From Burkholderiales bacterium (GTDB lineage: Bacteria > Pseudomonadota > Gammaproteobacteria > Burkholderiales > SG8-39), in NCBI GenBank assembly GCA_027493935.1, contig JAOSJV010000001.1, positions 1,488,001 through 1,552,000 of the forward strand: a DNA stretch of 64,000 nt, in the 5' to 3' direction. A model generated the notes under the pieces. It ran no database searches and was not told where the DNA came from. It saw only the letters and a list, made by a program, of their open reading frames with translations. Shown in pieces: positions 46,019 to 57,046 of this stretch; position 1 is the stretch's first letter, and each line of letters begins with the position of its first letter. The translations under genes were made by a program, and so were the position numbers.

Positions 46019-48274
46019 GTGAAAGCCGCACCCCTGCCCGGAAAGGTCGCAGCGCTCCTGCGCGAATCGCGCTGGTTCGTGCTGATCGCCGCGGCGCTCT
46101 ATCTCGCGCTGATTCTGGTCACCTACAACCGCGCCGATCCAGGCTGGTCGCACAGCGTCGCGGTCGAGCAGGTCCGCAACGCCGGCGGCCGCCTGGGCGC
46201 CTGGATCGCCGACGTGGCGCTGTATCTCTTCGGCCTGTCGGCCTACTGGTGGGTGCTCCTACTCGTCTATGCCGTGATCTGGGGTTATCGCCGACTCGAC
46301 GGCAGCTCGATCAGCGATCAGCGGCCGTTCGTGATCGCGCTCGCCGGTTTCTCGGTGCTGCTCGTCGGCAGCTGCGGTATCGAGGCGCTGCGCTTCTGGT
46401 CGATGCAGGCCGCGCTGCCGCTCGCGCCGGGCGGGCTGCTCGGCGCGGTGGTGGGCGAGGTCGCGCAGGCGACGCTCGGCTTCACCGGAGCGACGCTCGC
46501 ACTGCTCACCTTCATCGCGGTGGGGCTGTCGCTCTTCACCGGGCTCTCGTGGCTCGGCGTGATGGAGCGCGTCGGCGCCGGATTGGAAGGAGTCTGGTTC
46601 AAGGCCCTGGAGCTGCGCGACCGGCGCGCCGACGCGCGGCTCGGCGAGGCTGCCGCCGAGGAGCGCGAGGCGCTCGTCGCGGCCGAGCGGCGCAAGGTCG
46701 AGGAGCACGAGCCGATCCGCATCGAGGCGCCGGCCGGCGCGATCCCGCAGTCCGAGCGCGTCATCCGCGAGCGGCAGGCGCCGCTCTTCCAGGACCTGCC
46801 GGATACGCCGCTGCCGCCGCTCGCGCTGCTCGACGAGGCCGCCGAGGACGAGGAGGCGATGGGCGCGGAGACGCTCGAGTTCACGTCGCGGCTGATCGAG
46901 AAGAAGCTCAAGGACTTCGGCGTCGAGGTGAAGGTGCTCGCCGCCTACCCCGGCCCGGTGATCACGCGCTACGAGATCGAGCCCGCGGTCGGCGTCAAAG
47001 GCAGCCAGATCGTCAATCTCGTGAAGGACCTCGCGCGTGCGCTGTCGGTGGTCGCAATCCGCGTGGTCGAGACCATCCCGGGCAAGTCGTGCATGGGGCT
47101 CGAGATCCCGAACCCGCACCGGCAGACCGTGCGCCTCGCCGAGATCGTCGGCTCGCAGGCCTACCACGACATGCACTCGCCGCTCACGCTCGCGCTCGGC
47201 AAGGACATCGCGGGCCGGCCGGTGGTGGTGGACCTCGCGAAGATGCCGCATCTCCTGGTGGCCGGCACGACCGGCTCGGGCAAGTCGGTGGCGATCAACG
47301 CGATGATCCTCTCGCTCGTCTACAAGAGCGAACCGCGCGACGTCCGCCTGATCCTGGTCGATCCGAAGATGCTCGAGCTCTCGGTCTACCAGGAGATCCC
47401 GCATCTGCTCGCGCCGGTGGTCACCGACATGAAGCAGGCGGCGAACGCGCTGCGCTGGTGCATCGCCGAGATGGAGCGGCGCTACAAGCTCATGTCGTGG
47501 CTCGGCGTGCGCAATCTCTCCGGATACAACCACAAGCTCGCCGAGGCGGAGAAGCGCGGCGAGCGGCTCGAGGACCCGGACACGCTCGCGGGCGGCGAGC
47601 CGGTGCCGCTCGCCAAGCTGCCGTACCTGGTGGTCATCATCGACGAGCTCGCCGACCTGATGATGGTCACCGGCAAGAAGGTCGAGGAGCTGATCGCGCG
47701 CCTCGCGCAGAAGGCGCGCGCCTCCGGCATCCACCTCGTGCTCGCCACCCAGCGGCCCTCGGTCGACGTGATCACCGGCCTGATCAAGGCGAACATCCCG
47801 ACGCGGATCGCGTTCCAGGTCTCCTCGCGCGTCGATTCGCGCACGATTCTCGATCAGCAGGGCGCCGAAGCGCTGCTCGGACAGGGCGACATGCTCTACC
47901 TGCCGCCCGGGAGCGGGGTGCCGGTCCGGGTGCACGGCGCGTTCGTCGCCGATCACGAGGTGCACGCAGTCGTGGACTACCTCAAGCAGCAGGGCGCGCC
48001 GGACCACGTCGAGGCGGTGCTGGAGAGCCCGGACGAGCTCGCGACCGTGGTCGGCGGCGGCGAGGGTACCGAGTCCGATCCGCTCTACGACCAGGCGGTC
48101 GAGATCGTGGTGCGCACGCGCCGGCCGTCGATCTCGCTCGTGCAGCGGCACCTGCGAATCGGCTACAACCGCGCGGCGCGGCTGATCGAGCAGATGGAGC
48201 AGGCGGGCCTCGTCTCGCCGATGCAGGCGAACGGCAACCGCGAGGTGATCGTCCCCAACCGCGCCGAGGCGTAG
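46019..48274 (+). CDS. ftsK: DNA translocase FtsK
   Basis: 751 residues, intact, from GTG 46019. The N-terminal membrane domain has four helices ([18 protein letters not shown] onward); a short linker; then the motor with [14 protein letters not shown] (Walker A), [13 protein letters not shown] (Walker B) and [12 protein letters not shown]; the C-terminal gamma winged helix is [19 protein letters not shown] with LQ-R-type sequence after it. It pumps DNA at the septum and activates XerCD at dif. Heads ftsK-lolA-rarA-serS, a conserved order. Confidence 0.97.
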   Translation: MKAAPLPGKVAALLRESRWFVLIAAALYLALILVTYNRADPGWSHSVAVEQVRNAGGRLGAWIADVALYLFGLSAYWWVLLLVYAVIWGYRRLDGSSISDQRPFVIALAGFSVLLVGSCGIEALRFWSMQAALPLAPGGLLGAVVGEVAQATLGFTGATLALLTFIAVGLSLFTGLSWLGVMERVGAGLEGVWFKALELRDRRADARLGEAAAEEREALVAAERRKVEEHEPIRIEAPAGAIPQSERVIRERQAPLFQDLPDTPLPPLALLDEAAEDEEAMGAETLEFTSRLIEKKLKDFGVEVKVLAAYPGPVITRYEIEPAVGVKGSQIVNLVKDLARALSVVAIRVVETIPGKSCMGLEIPNPHRQTVRLAEIVGSQAYHDMHSPLTLALGKDIAGRPVVVDLAKMPHLLVAGTTGSGKSVAINAMILSLVYKSEPRDVRLILVDPKMLELSVYQEIPHLLAPVVTDMKQAANALRWCIAEMERRYKLMSWLGVRNLSGYNHKLAEAEKRGERLEDPDTLAGGEPVPLAKLPYLVVIIDELADLMMVTGKKVEELIARLAQKARASGIHLVLATQRPSVDVITGLIKANIPTRIAFQVSSRVDSRTILDQQGAEALLGQGDMLYLPPGSGVPVRVHGAFVADHEVHAVVDYLKQQGAPDHVEAVLESPDELATVVGGGEGTESDPLYDQAVEIVVRTRRPSISLVQRHLRIGYNRAARLIEQMEQAGLVSPMQANGNREVIVPNRAEA

Positions 48275-48278
48275 CTCT

Positions 48279-48415
48279 TTGCCGCAGAGGCGCGGAGCAC
48301 ACGGAGCGAATCCGGGATGCGGCTGTCCAACGGTCTCCTGTCGTGGCGATGTCCGGCGGCAATGCTTGGCCTTAGACTACTCGCAATTCTCTGCGCCCTC
48401 TGCGCCTCCGCGGCA
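48279..48415. repeat. Inverted pair of the GCCGCAGAGGCGC-type dispersed repeat around the lolA start
   Basis: Left arm TTGCCGCAGAGGCGCGGAG (about 48280-48298); right arm CTCTGCGCCTCCGCGGCAA (48398-48416), reverse complementary with two mismatches. This 'CTCTGCGCCCTCTGCGCC' type sequence is a common intergenic repeat in many proteobacterial genomes. Here the right arm lies inside lolA. Confidence 0.65.
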
Positions 48416-48994
48416 ACCCCCGCCATGGACCGGACGGGCGCGCTCGACCGGCTCGACCGGTTCATTACCGCGACGCGCACCGCGCAAGGCGAGTTCCAGC
48501 AGCGCATCTACGACCGCGGCGGCAAGCTCGTGCAGTCGTCGAGCGGCACGCTCGCGTTCCAGCGTCCAGGCCGGTTCCGCTGGAGCTACGTCAAGCCCTA
48601 CCCGCAGCTCATCGTCGGCGACGGCGAGCGTGTATGGGTGTACGACGAGGATCTGAAGCAGGTCACGGTGCGCAAGCTCGACGTTGCGCTCGGCGCGACA
48701 CCGGCCGCGCTGCTCGCCGGCGACAACGCGGCGCTGCGCGCCTTCGCGTTGCAGGACGAGGGTGTACAGGACGGGCTCGCGTGGCTGGCGGCCGCTCCGC
48801 GCGACAGGGAGTCGGGCTTCGAGCGCATCCGCATGGGCTTCGGCCCGGAGGGGCTTGCCCGCATGGAGCTCACCGACGCGTTCGGACAGCGAACCGAGCT
48901 CGTATTCACCGCGCTCGAGCGCAATCCGCGCCTCGGGCCGGAGATGTTCAGCTTCGCACCGCCCCCCGGCGCCGACGTCATCGGCGACCGGTGA
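48317..48994 (+). CDS. lolA: Outer-membrane lipoprotein carrier protein
   Basis: 225 residues from ATG 48317; ATG 48362 (MLGLRLLAILCALCASAA) gives a cleaner signal peptide and may be the true start. Mature features: AQGEFQQRIYDRGGK, GTLAFQRPGRFRWSY, PYPQLIVGDGERVWVYDEDL and MELTDAFGQRTEL. It carries lipoproteins across the periplasm from LolCDE to LolB. Between ftsK and rarA as in many proteobacteria. The signal-peptide core is encoded by a dispersed-repeat arm. Confidence 0.93.
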   Translation: MRLSNGLLSWRCPAAMLGLRLLAILCALCASAATPAMDRTGALDRLDRFITATRTAQGEFQQRIYDRGGKLVQSSSGTLAFQRPGRFRWSYVKPYPQLIVGDGERVWVYDEDLKQVTVRKLDVALGATPAALLAGDNAALRAFALQDEGVQDGLAWLAAAPRDRESGFERIRMGFGPEGLARMELTDAFGQRTELVFTALERNPRLGPEMFSFAPPPGADVIGDR

Positions 48995-49016
48995 CCGTCT
49001 GCGGACGCGCGGCCCG

Positions 49017-50384
49017 GTGACGGACCTCTTCGACGACGGTGCACCGCCCGCGACGCCGGCCGTCGCGCCGCCGCCGCACGTGCCGCTCGCCGAGGCGATG
49101 CGTCCGCGCACTCTCGACGAGATCGTGGGTCAGCGCCACCTGCTCGGTCCGGGCAAGCCGCTGCGGCTCGCGTTCCAGGCCGGCAAGCCGCACTCGATGA
49201 TCCTGTGGGGCCCGCCCGGCTCCGGCAAGACGACGCTCGCGCGGCTGATGGCGGACGCCTTCCGCGCCGAGTTCATTGCCCTCTCGGCGGTGCTCGCCGG
49301 AGTGAAGGAGATCCGCGAGGCCGTGGCGAGGGCGCAAGCCGCGGCGGCACAGGGGCGCGCCACGATCGTCTTCGTGGACGAGGTGCACCGTTTCAACAAG
49401 GCGCAGCAGGACGCGTTCCTGCCGTTCGTCGAGCAGGGCCTGTTCACGTTCGTCGGCGCGACCACCGAGAATCCTTCGTTCGAGGTGAACAGCGCGCTGC
49501 TCTCGCGCGCGGCGGTCTACGTGCTCGCCGGACTCGCGCCCGAGGAGCTCGGCGCACTGCTCGACCGCGCGCTTTCGCGCCTGCGTGCACGCGCGATTCC
49601 GGGACTCGAGCTCGACGCCCAGGCGCGCGAGCGCATCATCGGTCTGGCCGACGGCGACGCGCGCCGCCTGCTCAACCTGTTCGAGATCCTCGAAACCGCG
49701 GCGGCGAGCGAGGGCACGCGCCGCATCGACGGCGCGCTGGTCGAGCGCGCCGCGGCCCGGAGTCTGCGCCGCTTCGACAAGGGCGGCGAGGCGTTCTACG
49801 ACCAGATCTCGGCGCTGCACAAGTCGGTGCGTGGCTCCGACCCCGATGCCGCGCTCTACTGGCTGGCGCGGATGCTCGACGGCGGCGCCGATCCGCAGTA
49901 TCTCGGCCGGCGCATCGTGCGCATGGCGACCGAGGACGTCGGCCTCGCCGATCCGCGCGCGCTCGAGCTGGCGCTCGCCGCCTGCGCGACCTACGAGCGG
50001 CTCGGCACGCCGGAGGGCGAGCTTGCCTTGGCGCAGGCGGCGGTCTATCTCGCCTGTGCACCGAAATCGAACGCGATCTACGTCGCATATAATGCGGCCC
50101 GCGCCTTCGTCGCGGGGGACGAATCGCGCCCGGTGCCGCCGCACCTGCGCAACGCGCCGACGCGGCTGATGAAAGAGCTCGGCTACGGCCGGCAGTACCG
50201 CTACGCGCACGACGAGCCGGAGGCGTACGCGGCCGGCGAGCGGTACCTGCCCGACGGCATGCCGCGCGTCGAGTGGTACCGGCCGACCGAACGCGGCCTC
50301 GAGGCGCGCATCGCGGAGAAGCTCGCGCACCTGCGCGAACTGGACCGCAAGGCGAGCAAGAAGCCCCCACGCGAGGACGAGTGA
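49017..50384 (+). CDS. rarA: Replication-associated recombination protein A (RarA/MgsA)
   Basis: 455 residues from GTG 49017. AAA+ clamp-loader-like ATPase: WGPPGSGKTTLARL, VFVDEVHRFNKAQQDAFL, VGATTENPSFEVNSALLSR, and the C-terminal tetramerisation region with PKSNAIYVAYN. It acts at stalled forks with SSB and RecA. GTG is 22 bases after the lolA stop. Intact. Confidence 0.95.
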   Translation: MTDLFDDGAPPATPAVAPPPHVPLAEAMRPRTLDEIVGQRHLLGPGKPLRLAFQAGKPHSMILWGPPGSGKTTLARLMADAFRAEFIALSAVLAGVKEIREAVARAQAAAAQGRATIVFVDEVHRFNKAQQDAFLPFVEQGLFTFVGATTENPSFEVNSALLSRAAVYVLAGLAPEELGALLDRALSRLRARAIPGLELDAQARERIIGLADGDARRLLNLFEILETAAASEGTRRIDGALVERAAARSLRRFDKGGEAFYDQISALHKSVRGSDPDAALYWLARMLDGGADPQYLGRRIVRMATEDVGLADPRALELALAACATYERLGTPEGELALAQAAVYLACAPKSNAIYVAYNAARAFVAGDESRPVPPHLRNAPTRLMKELGYGRQYRYAHDEPEAYAAGERYLPDGMPRVEWYRPTERGLEARIAEKLAHLRELDRKASKKPPREDE

Positions 50385-51764
<1,380 letters not shown>

Positions 51765-51781
51765 CCTGCGGCAGACGCCCG

Positions 51782-52521
51782 ATGGCGGCTGCCGCGGCGA
51801 AACACACCTGGCGCATCGCGCCGCTCGGCGATCGCTGCCTGATCGTCGAGTTCGGCCAGGAGATCGACGCAGAGACGAACCTCCGCGCCCGCGCGGTGGC
51901 GGCGCATCTGCTCGCGCATCCGATCCCGGGGTGCTCGATGTCGTGCCCGCGTTCACCACCGTGGCGCTGCATTATCGCCCGGAGGCGTTCGCCGACGATC
52001 CCGCGGTGGTGCCGTTCGAGCGGCTCGCCGCGCGCCTCGAGGAGATCCTGACGCGCGGGGTCGGCCGCCGCCCGCCGCCGACGCGGCGCATGGAGATCCC
52101 GGTCTGCTACGGCGGCGAGCACGGGCCTGATCTGCCTCAGCTTGCGCGCGCCCACGGTCTCGCGGCCGACGAGGTCATCGCGCTCCACTGCGCCTCGCCG
52201 CACGTCGTGCATATGCTCGGGTTCGCGCCGGGTCATCCCTACATCGCCGGGCTCGACAAGCGCCTCGCCATGCCGCGGCGCGCGACGCCGCGGCTGAAGG
52301 TCGCTGCGGGCTCGGTCGCGGTCGCCGGCAGCCAGTCGACCATCTACTCGCTCGAGACGCCGGGCGGCTGGAACCTGATTGGCCGCACGCCGCTCAGGCT
52401 GTTCCTGCCCGAACAGGACCCGCCCTGCTTGCTCCAGCCGGGCGACGAGGTGCGCTTCGTCGCGATCCCGGCGAAGGAGTTCGGACCGCTGCGCGAAGCG
52501 GCGTGGCAGAGCGCGCGATGA
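51782..52521 (+). CDS. pxpB: 5-oxoprolinase subunit B (KipI-like), one-base frameshift
   Basis: About 246 residues after correction. RIAPLGDRCLIVEFG at the start, and in the second frame VPAFTTVALHYRPEAF, MEIPVCYGGEHGPDL, HMLGFAPGHPYI and TPGGWNLIGRTPLRLF. It forms the ATP-dependent 5-oxoprolinase with PxpA and PxpC, opening 5-oxoproline to glutamate. The frame breaks in the G-run 51928-51931; one missing G. The stop overlaps the pxpC start as ATGA. Confidence 0.92.
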
Positions 52522-53516
52522 CGATCGAGGTGATCAAGCCAGGGCTGCTCACCACCGTCCAGGACCTGGGACGCTTCGGCTACCAGCGCTTCGGCGTCGT
52601 CGCCGGCGGCGTGATGGACGAACGTGCGCACCGGCTGGCGAACATCATGGTGGGGAATGAGGCGGACGCGGCGACACTCGAGGTGACGCTGCAGGGGCCG
52701 ACCCTGCGCTTCGGTGTGACCGCCCTGATCGCGGTGTGCGGCGCCGAGTTCGCGGCGCGGCTCGACCGCACGGCGCTGCCGTACGGCCGACCGGTGCTCG
52801 TCCGCGCCGGGGCGGTGCTCGAGTTTCGCGGGCTCGGGCGCGGCTGCCGTGCCTACCTCGCGGTGCGCGGCGGGATCGGCGTGCCGGCGGTGATGGCGAG
52901 CCGCAGCACCTACGTGCGCGCGGCGCTCGGCGGCCTGGAGGGCCGTGCGCTACAAAAGGGGGACAAGCTGCCGATCACGCCCCATGCGCCGGGGTGGTTC
53001 CCCGCGCTCGATGCGGCCTTGCGCAAGAGCGATGCGCCGTGCGCGTCGGTGCGCTGGTCGGCCGGCGACTCGGCGGCCGGTGCGGCCACGCGCCCGGTGC
53101 GCGTGATCGCCGGGCCGCAGTGGGAACTCTTTTCGCAGGAGACGCGCGCGCTGTTTGTCGGTACGTCGTTTCGCATCAGCGTGAATTCCGACCGCATGGG
53201 CTACCGGCTTTCCGGCGCGACGATCAAGCCGCGGCGCGCGGTGGAGATGATCTCGGAGGCAGTGGCGTTCGGGACCGTGCAGGTGCCGCCGGACGGCAAT
53301 CCGATCATCCTGATGGCCGACCGACAGACGAGCGGCGGCTATCCGAAGATCGCGCAGGTCGCCGCCGTCGACCTGCCGCGCCTCGCGCAGACGCGTCCGC
53401 TCGAACCGGTGCGGTTCACGCTCGCGACGCTCGGCGAGGCGCAGCGCGCGTACCTCGCGCGCGAGGCGGAATTCGCGCTCCTGCGCGAATCGGTCGATCT
53501 CAGGCGGCGGACCTGA
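52518..53516 (+). CDS. pxpC: 5-oxoprolinase subunit C (KipA-like)
   Basis: 332 residues from ATG 52518 overlapping the pxpB stop. Markers: GLLTTVQDLGRFGYQRFG, GGVMDERAHRLAN, YLAVRGGI, RISVNSDRMGYRLSG and GNPIILMADRQTSGGYPKI. Biotin-dependent-carboxylase-like fold without biotin. Works with PxpA and PxpB. Confidence 0.94.
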   Translation: MTIEVIKPGLLTTVQDLGRFGYQRFGVVAGGVMDERAHRLANIMVGNEADAATLEVTLQGPTLRFGVTALIAVCGAEFAARLDRTALPYGRPVLVRAGAVLEFRGLGRGCRAYLAVRGGIGVPAVMASRSTYVRAALGGLEGRALQKGDKLPITPHAPGWFPALDAALRKSDAPCASVRWSAGDSAAGAATRPVRVIAGPQWELFSQETRALFVGTSFRISVNSDRMGYRLSGATIKPRRAVEMISEAVAFGTVQVPPDGNPIILMADRQTSGGYPKIAQVAAVDLPRLAQTRPLEPVRFTLATLGEAQRAYLAREAEFALLRESVDLRRRT

Positions 53517-53717
53517 GCGGCCGCGAAGCACTTGCCGCGGCGCAGCGCGCGTCGGGTCTGCCAACGAAATCAACGCTCGCACGGGCCCGGCTCAAGTGAC
53601 GCCACGAAAGTCCAACGCAAGTCCATCTATGCCCATGGCATAGCACGCGGTGCGCAATCCTCACACCCCGTTGACAGGAGTTTTCAATGTTGTCGAGCCG
53701 GAGGCGCTAACCTCGCT

Positions 53718-53736
53718 CCGTACGTTGTAGGTACGG
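53718..53736 (+). repeat. Small hairpin in the leader of the RMF-like gene
   Basis: CCGTAC (53718-53723), 7-base loop, GTACGG (53731-53736), 24 bases before ATG 53761. The surrounding 240-bp gap between pxpC and this gene is otherwise unremarkable, with TTGACA at 53672-53677 but no matching -10. Confidence 0.45.
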
Positions 53737-53760
53737 AACAACCAGAACTGAGGGGTGTGC

Positions 53761-53985
53761 ATGTTCAATGACCTGGAAGACCGGGCGTTCCGGCTCGGGC
53801 GGCGCATGGCCGTGGCGACCTTCTCGATTGAAGACAACCCGTTCGCGCAGCTGCAGCCGCGGCTCGCACGGAAGTGGCTCGATGGCTTCGTGTCCCAGAA
53901 CTCGTTGCTCGGCAAGATCGGCCGGCTGCGGCGCGGAGCGCGTGGCGCGCTTGACGGGGAGCGCGAAGCGGCGACGGCTCAGTAG
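53761..53985 (+). CDS. Small protein resembling ribosome modulation factor (RMF)
   Basis: 74 residues. Compared with gamma-proteobacterial RMF, it has LEDRAFRLG (RMF: LERAFLRG), then 16 residues to a PF dipeptide, as in Pseudomonas RMF, then ARKWLDGF (RMF: RQAWINGW). The C-terminal third is basic. RMF dimerises 70S ribosomes in stationary phase. Codon use is that of a real gene, GAGGGG lies seven bases before ATG. The gene sits between pxpC and pxpA, without functional link to them. The similarity is by eye and short, so the family call is tentative. Confidence 0.5.
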   Translation: MFNDLEDRAFRLGRRMAVATFSIEDNPFAQLQPRLARKWLDGFVSQNSLLGKIGRLRRGARGALDGEREAATAQ

Positions 53986-54076
53986 CGCGAGCCGTCGCGG
54001 CGGCTGCGTAGTCGCACGCCGCGCTGCCAGGATCTCCGCGCCGCGGTAGCATCCGGTCGAGGGACCGGAGGCACCG

Positions 54077-54844
54077 ATGCATCGGATCGATCTCAACTGC
54101 GACATGGGCGAGAGCTACGGCGCCTGGCGCATGGGCGACGACGCGGCGCTGCTCGACCACGTCACCTCGGCAAACATCGCATGCGGCTTTCACGCCGGCG
54201 ACCCGGCCACGATCCACGGCACCGTGAAGGCCGCGGTGGAGAAGGGCGTCGCCGTGGGCGCGCATCCGTCGCTGCCCGACCTGCAGGGCTTCGGGCGCCG
54301 CGCGATGGCGATCTCGCCGGCCGAGGCGTACGACATCGTCGTCTACCAGGTCGGCGCGCTGGCTGCGTTCGCGCGCGCGTGCGGCGGCAGGCTCGCGCAC
54401 GTGAAGGCGCACGGGATGCTCTACAACATGGCGGCGAAGGATCGGGCGATCGCCGACGCGATCGCGAGCGCGGTACGCGACGTCGACCGCTCGCTCGTGC
54501 TCTTCGGGCTCTCCGGCAGCGAGCTCATTCGCGCCGCGGACGCCGCCGGACTCGCTGCGGCCGCAGAGGTGTTCGCCGACCGCACCTACCAGGACGACGG
54601 CACGCTCACGCCGCGCGGCCGGCCCGGCGCGATGATCGAGGACGTCGCGGTGTCGATCGCGCAGGTGCAGCGCATGGTGCTCGACGGTACGGTGCGCGCG
54701 GTGAGCGGCGCCGAAGTGCCGGTGCGCGCCGACACGCTCTGCATCCACGGCGACCAGCCGGGCGCGCTCGCGTTCGCCGAGCGCATCCGCGCCGAGCTCG
54801 CGAGGGCGGGCGTCGCGGTGAAGCCGGTCGCCGCTGCACGCTGA
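54077..54844 (+). CDS. pxpA: 5-oxoprolinase subunit A (LamB/YcsF family)
   Basis: 255 residues. LNCDMGESYGAW with the metal-site residues, SANIACGFHAGDPATI, GVAVGAHPSLPD, VKAHGMLYNMAA and TLCIHGDQPGAL are the LamB/YcsF markers. Third subunit of the 5-oxoprolinase; here separated from pxpB-pxpC by the RMF-like gene. GGAGG is 7 bases before ATG. Confidence 0.95.
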   Translation: MHRIDLNCDMGESYGAWRMGDDAALLDHVTSANIACGFHAGDPATIHGTVKAAVEKGVAVGAHPSLPDLQGFGRRAMAISPAEAYDIVVYQVGALAAFARACGGRLAHVKAHGMLYNMAAKDRAIADAIASAVRDVDRSLVLFGLSGSELIRAADAAGLAAAAEVFADRTYQDDGTLTPRGRPGAMIEDVAVSIAQVQRMVLDGTVRAVSGAEVPVRADTLCIHGDQPGALAFAERIRAELARAGVAVKPVAAAR

Positions 54845-54969
54845 GCGCGGGCCGGCGGCCGCTGCTCGCGCACCGTCGCCGTCATGCCCGCGCAAGCCGG
54901 AACCGATCGCGCGATGCGCGCGAACCACGCCGGAGCACCCGCTTCGATCTGGTAGAATCGCCCGCTCCC

Positions 54970-55059
54970 GGAGAGGTGGCAGAGTGGTCGAATGCGGCAG
55001 ACTCGAAATCTGTTGTCCGGCTTGCCGGACCGGGGGTTCGAATCCCTCCCTCTCCGCCA
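54970..55059 (+). tRNA. tRNA-Ser (anticodon CGA)
   Basis: 90 bases, long variable arm as in all tRNA-Ser. Acceptor GGAGAGG (54970-54976) pairs with CCTCTCC (55049-55055); discriminator G and encoded CCA 55057-55059. Anticodon loop CTCGAAA with CGA at 55004-55006, reading UCG. T-arm GGGGGTTCGAATCCCTC. TAGAAT at 54953-54958 is a possible -10. A terminator follows. It is intact and forms the left edge of the island. Confidence 0.97.
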
Positions 55060-55078
55060 AGAGCGCGTCCGCATAAAC

Positions 55079-55105
55079 AACAAGCCCGCACGCGACGGGC
55101 TTGTT
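55079..55105. terminator. Bidirectional terminator after tRNA-Ser
   Basis: AACAAGCCCG (55079-55088), 7-base loop, CGGGCTTGTT (55096-55105): perfect ten-base-pair stem with A/T flanks, between the tRNA and the convergent PEP-CTERM gene. Confidence 0.88.
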
Positions 55106-55121
55106 ACGAGTTGCGTTCTAC

Positions 55122-56005
55122 TCAGTGCAGCTTGCGGCCGCGAGAGAAGCCCAAACCAGCGAGGGCCACGCCGAGGAGCGCGAGGGTCGCTGGTTCGGGG
55201 ACAGCGGCGAAGGCCCGAAACTCCGCTTGGGTCCAATTTACTTCGCGGAAAATCTTCGCGTCTACTTCTGGATTCGTATCGGTGATCTCATTGAAAACCA
55301 CCCCGTCCAGGGAGTAGAAAGCCTGGACCATATCACCCCCCGCGATCATCTTCTCTAAGCGAAGGTCAATTTGCCCGCCAGCGGTCAGGGGTACTTCTCC
55401 GAGTGTGTAGAGGTCTGGACCCCTGCAATGATGATACCGGCGTTATCGACGTACACGAATCTAAGAACGGGGCCTGCAGGTCCACCTCCCACGTTCAGCG
55501 ACAGAAAATTGACCGTGGACTTGGAGGGGATCGGATCCAAGAAGGCGATACCGTACCCGGTGAGGATGTTTCCCCCTCCCGGATCGACGAGATCGAATTG
55601 AGCGTCGAGTACGAAGGCCTTCACCTGCTTGAACCCAAAGTCGGTGTTTGGGTTGGTATCGGTGTCCAGTCGGGCTCTCTGATTTGCCAATAAGACGCCG
55701 CCTCCTGCGTCCGATGTAATCACCGCACCGTATGCGGAATTGAGCTGAAGATACCCCCCCACCTCGCTTCCGCTGGGATAGCTGCCCGCCACGATGTAAG
55801 TCGCGGGCACACCGTTGGAAAAATTCGGTGCGGAAGGCGGCGGCATGCCGTCAGCGAACGGATCGTCGAAGATGACAGTGGGGATAGCTAGGTCGAGCCG
55901 CGTGATGTTGAAGTCGTACAACTTGACTTCGAAAGCCATGGCAGGCGCGGAAACGCCAAGCACAAGAATAAGTACTGCAACTGCGGCCCTTCGCACGCGT
56001 TGCAT
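55122..56005 (-). CDS. PEP-CTERM sorting-domain secreted protein, frameshifted
   Basis: About 294 residues after correction. Signal peptide MQRVRRAAVAVLILVLGVSA ending near APAMAF. A beta-rich middle of no recognised family (GYLQLNSAYGAVITSDAGGG, FVLDAQFDLVDPGGG). The C-terminus is a textbook PEP-CTERM signal: VPEPATLALLGVALAGLGF then SRGRKLH. Such proteins are processed by an exosortase (EpsH/XrtA) and usually linked to exopolysaccharide or floc formation. The frame changes near 55406-55412 (GVQTST then LGEVPLTAGGQIDLR). Lower GC than the core genes. No exosortase is in the window. Confidence 0.85.
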
Positions 56006-56321
56006 ATGACCTCCCTTTGCATCTCCTTTAAATCCCTTAGATTTCTTCGCGCAGAATCCTTGCCGTTGGCCTCCAGCAAAAGATGTGCTGATCGTTCGGC
56101 ATGCTCAGCAATCAAGTACTTACCCTGGTGTTTGTTCAGAATCGAAAGAAGAAACGTAAGAAAAACCGACGCCTACCGAGCCGTTTTTGGCTCGCCGCTA
56201 CCCCAACCGCAGCGCAAAGCCCGGGTCGCGCGATAGGCCGGCTGCCGAGTTCGGGCTCTTCGTATTCTTCGTATTGAGTGGCGCAGAGGAGAAGTCTGGC
56301 CACGCGTGGATCAGGCCAGTG

Positions 56322-56958
56322 TCAGAGTTCTCGGATCTCGATCCGGCCCCGGTGACAGACGATCTTCCCGCGGCGCTCCATGCGCTTGAGCGCCCGGGAG
56401 ACGTTTTCCCGGGTGGCGCCCGCCCGCTGCGCGAGTTCGTCGTGCGTAGCAGTGAACTCACGCAAACCCGCGCGCGCGGCGCCGCAGAAGGGTGGCAAGG
56501 CGCTCGTCGAGGTCATGGAAACGCAGGTCTTCCATCTCGTCGGTGAGGCGTCCAATGGTTTCTCCGAGCTCCACAAGGGCACGCAAGGCGAGGGCAGGAT
56601 CGCGGCTGATCGCTTGGCGGAGCACATGCCCGGGCATAATGAGCACTGTCGAACGCTCCGCGGCGACGAGATCGGCCGTGTGCGCCGCGCCGCCGAGCGT
56701 GGAAAACCCCGCCGACGCGCCCGGCCCCAGCGATCGCAGGATCATCCGCTTCCCACTCGCCGTGTCGCGCAGGATGTCGATGCGACCCTGCACGATCACC
56801 GCTACGGCATCGGCGCGGTCTCCTCTTCGCCACAGCGAGGCCCCGCGCGCCAGGGTGAGGCGGCGGGACGCCGCGGCGATCTCCGCGAGCGCCGCCGCTC
56901 CGAGCGGGGCAAGCCAGGCGACGCGAGCGAGCACGGCGCGGTCGTGCGGGGACGTCAT
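56322..56958 (-). CDS. Crp/Fnr-like regulator with divergent cNMP domain, frameshifted
   Basis: About 212 residues after correction. N-terminal cyclic-nucleotide-binding-like fold (ARGASLWRRGDRADAVAVIV, GRIDILRDTASGKRMILRSL) lacking the PRSAT-type cassette. C-terminal winged helix HDELAQRAGATRENVSRALK then ERRGKIVCHRGRIEIREL. The two parts are in different frames, changing near 56465-56485 in a GC repeat. Divergent from the SPFH gene (start 57047), so it may control that operon. Confidence 0.78.
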
Positions 56959-57046
56959 GCCGGGACTTTATCGCTTTTGTGTGCCATACGGCACAGAGCG
57001 CGAAGGCGCTCATGCGCAGCATGGCTTCATGAAGGAGGGAGCCACG

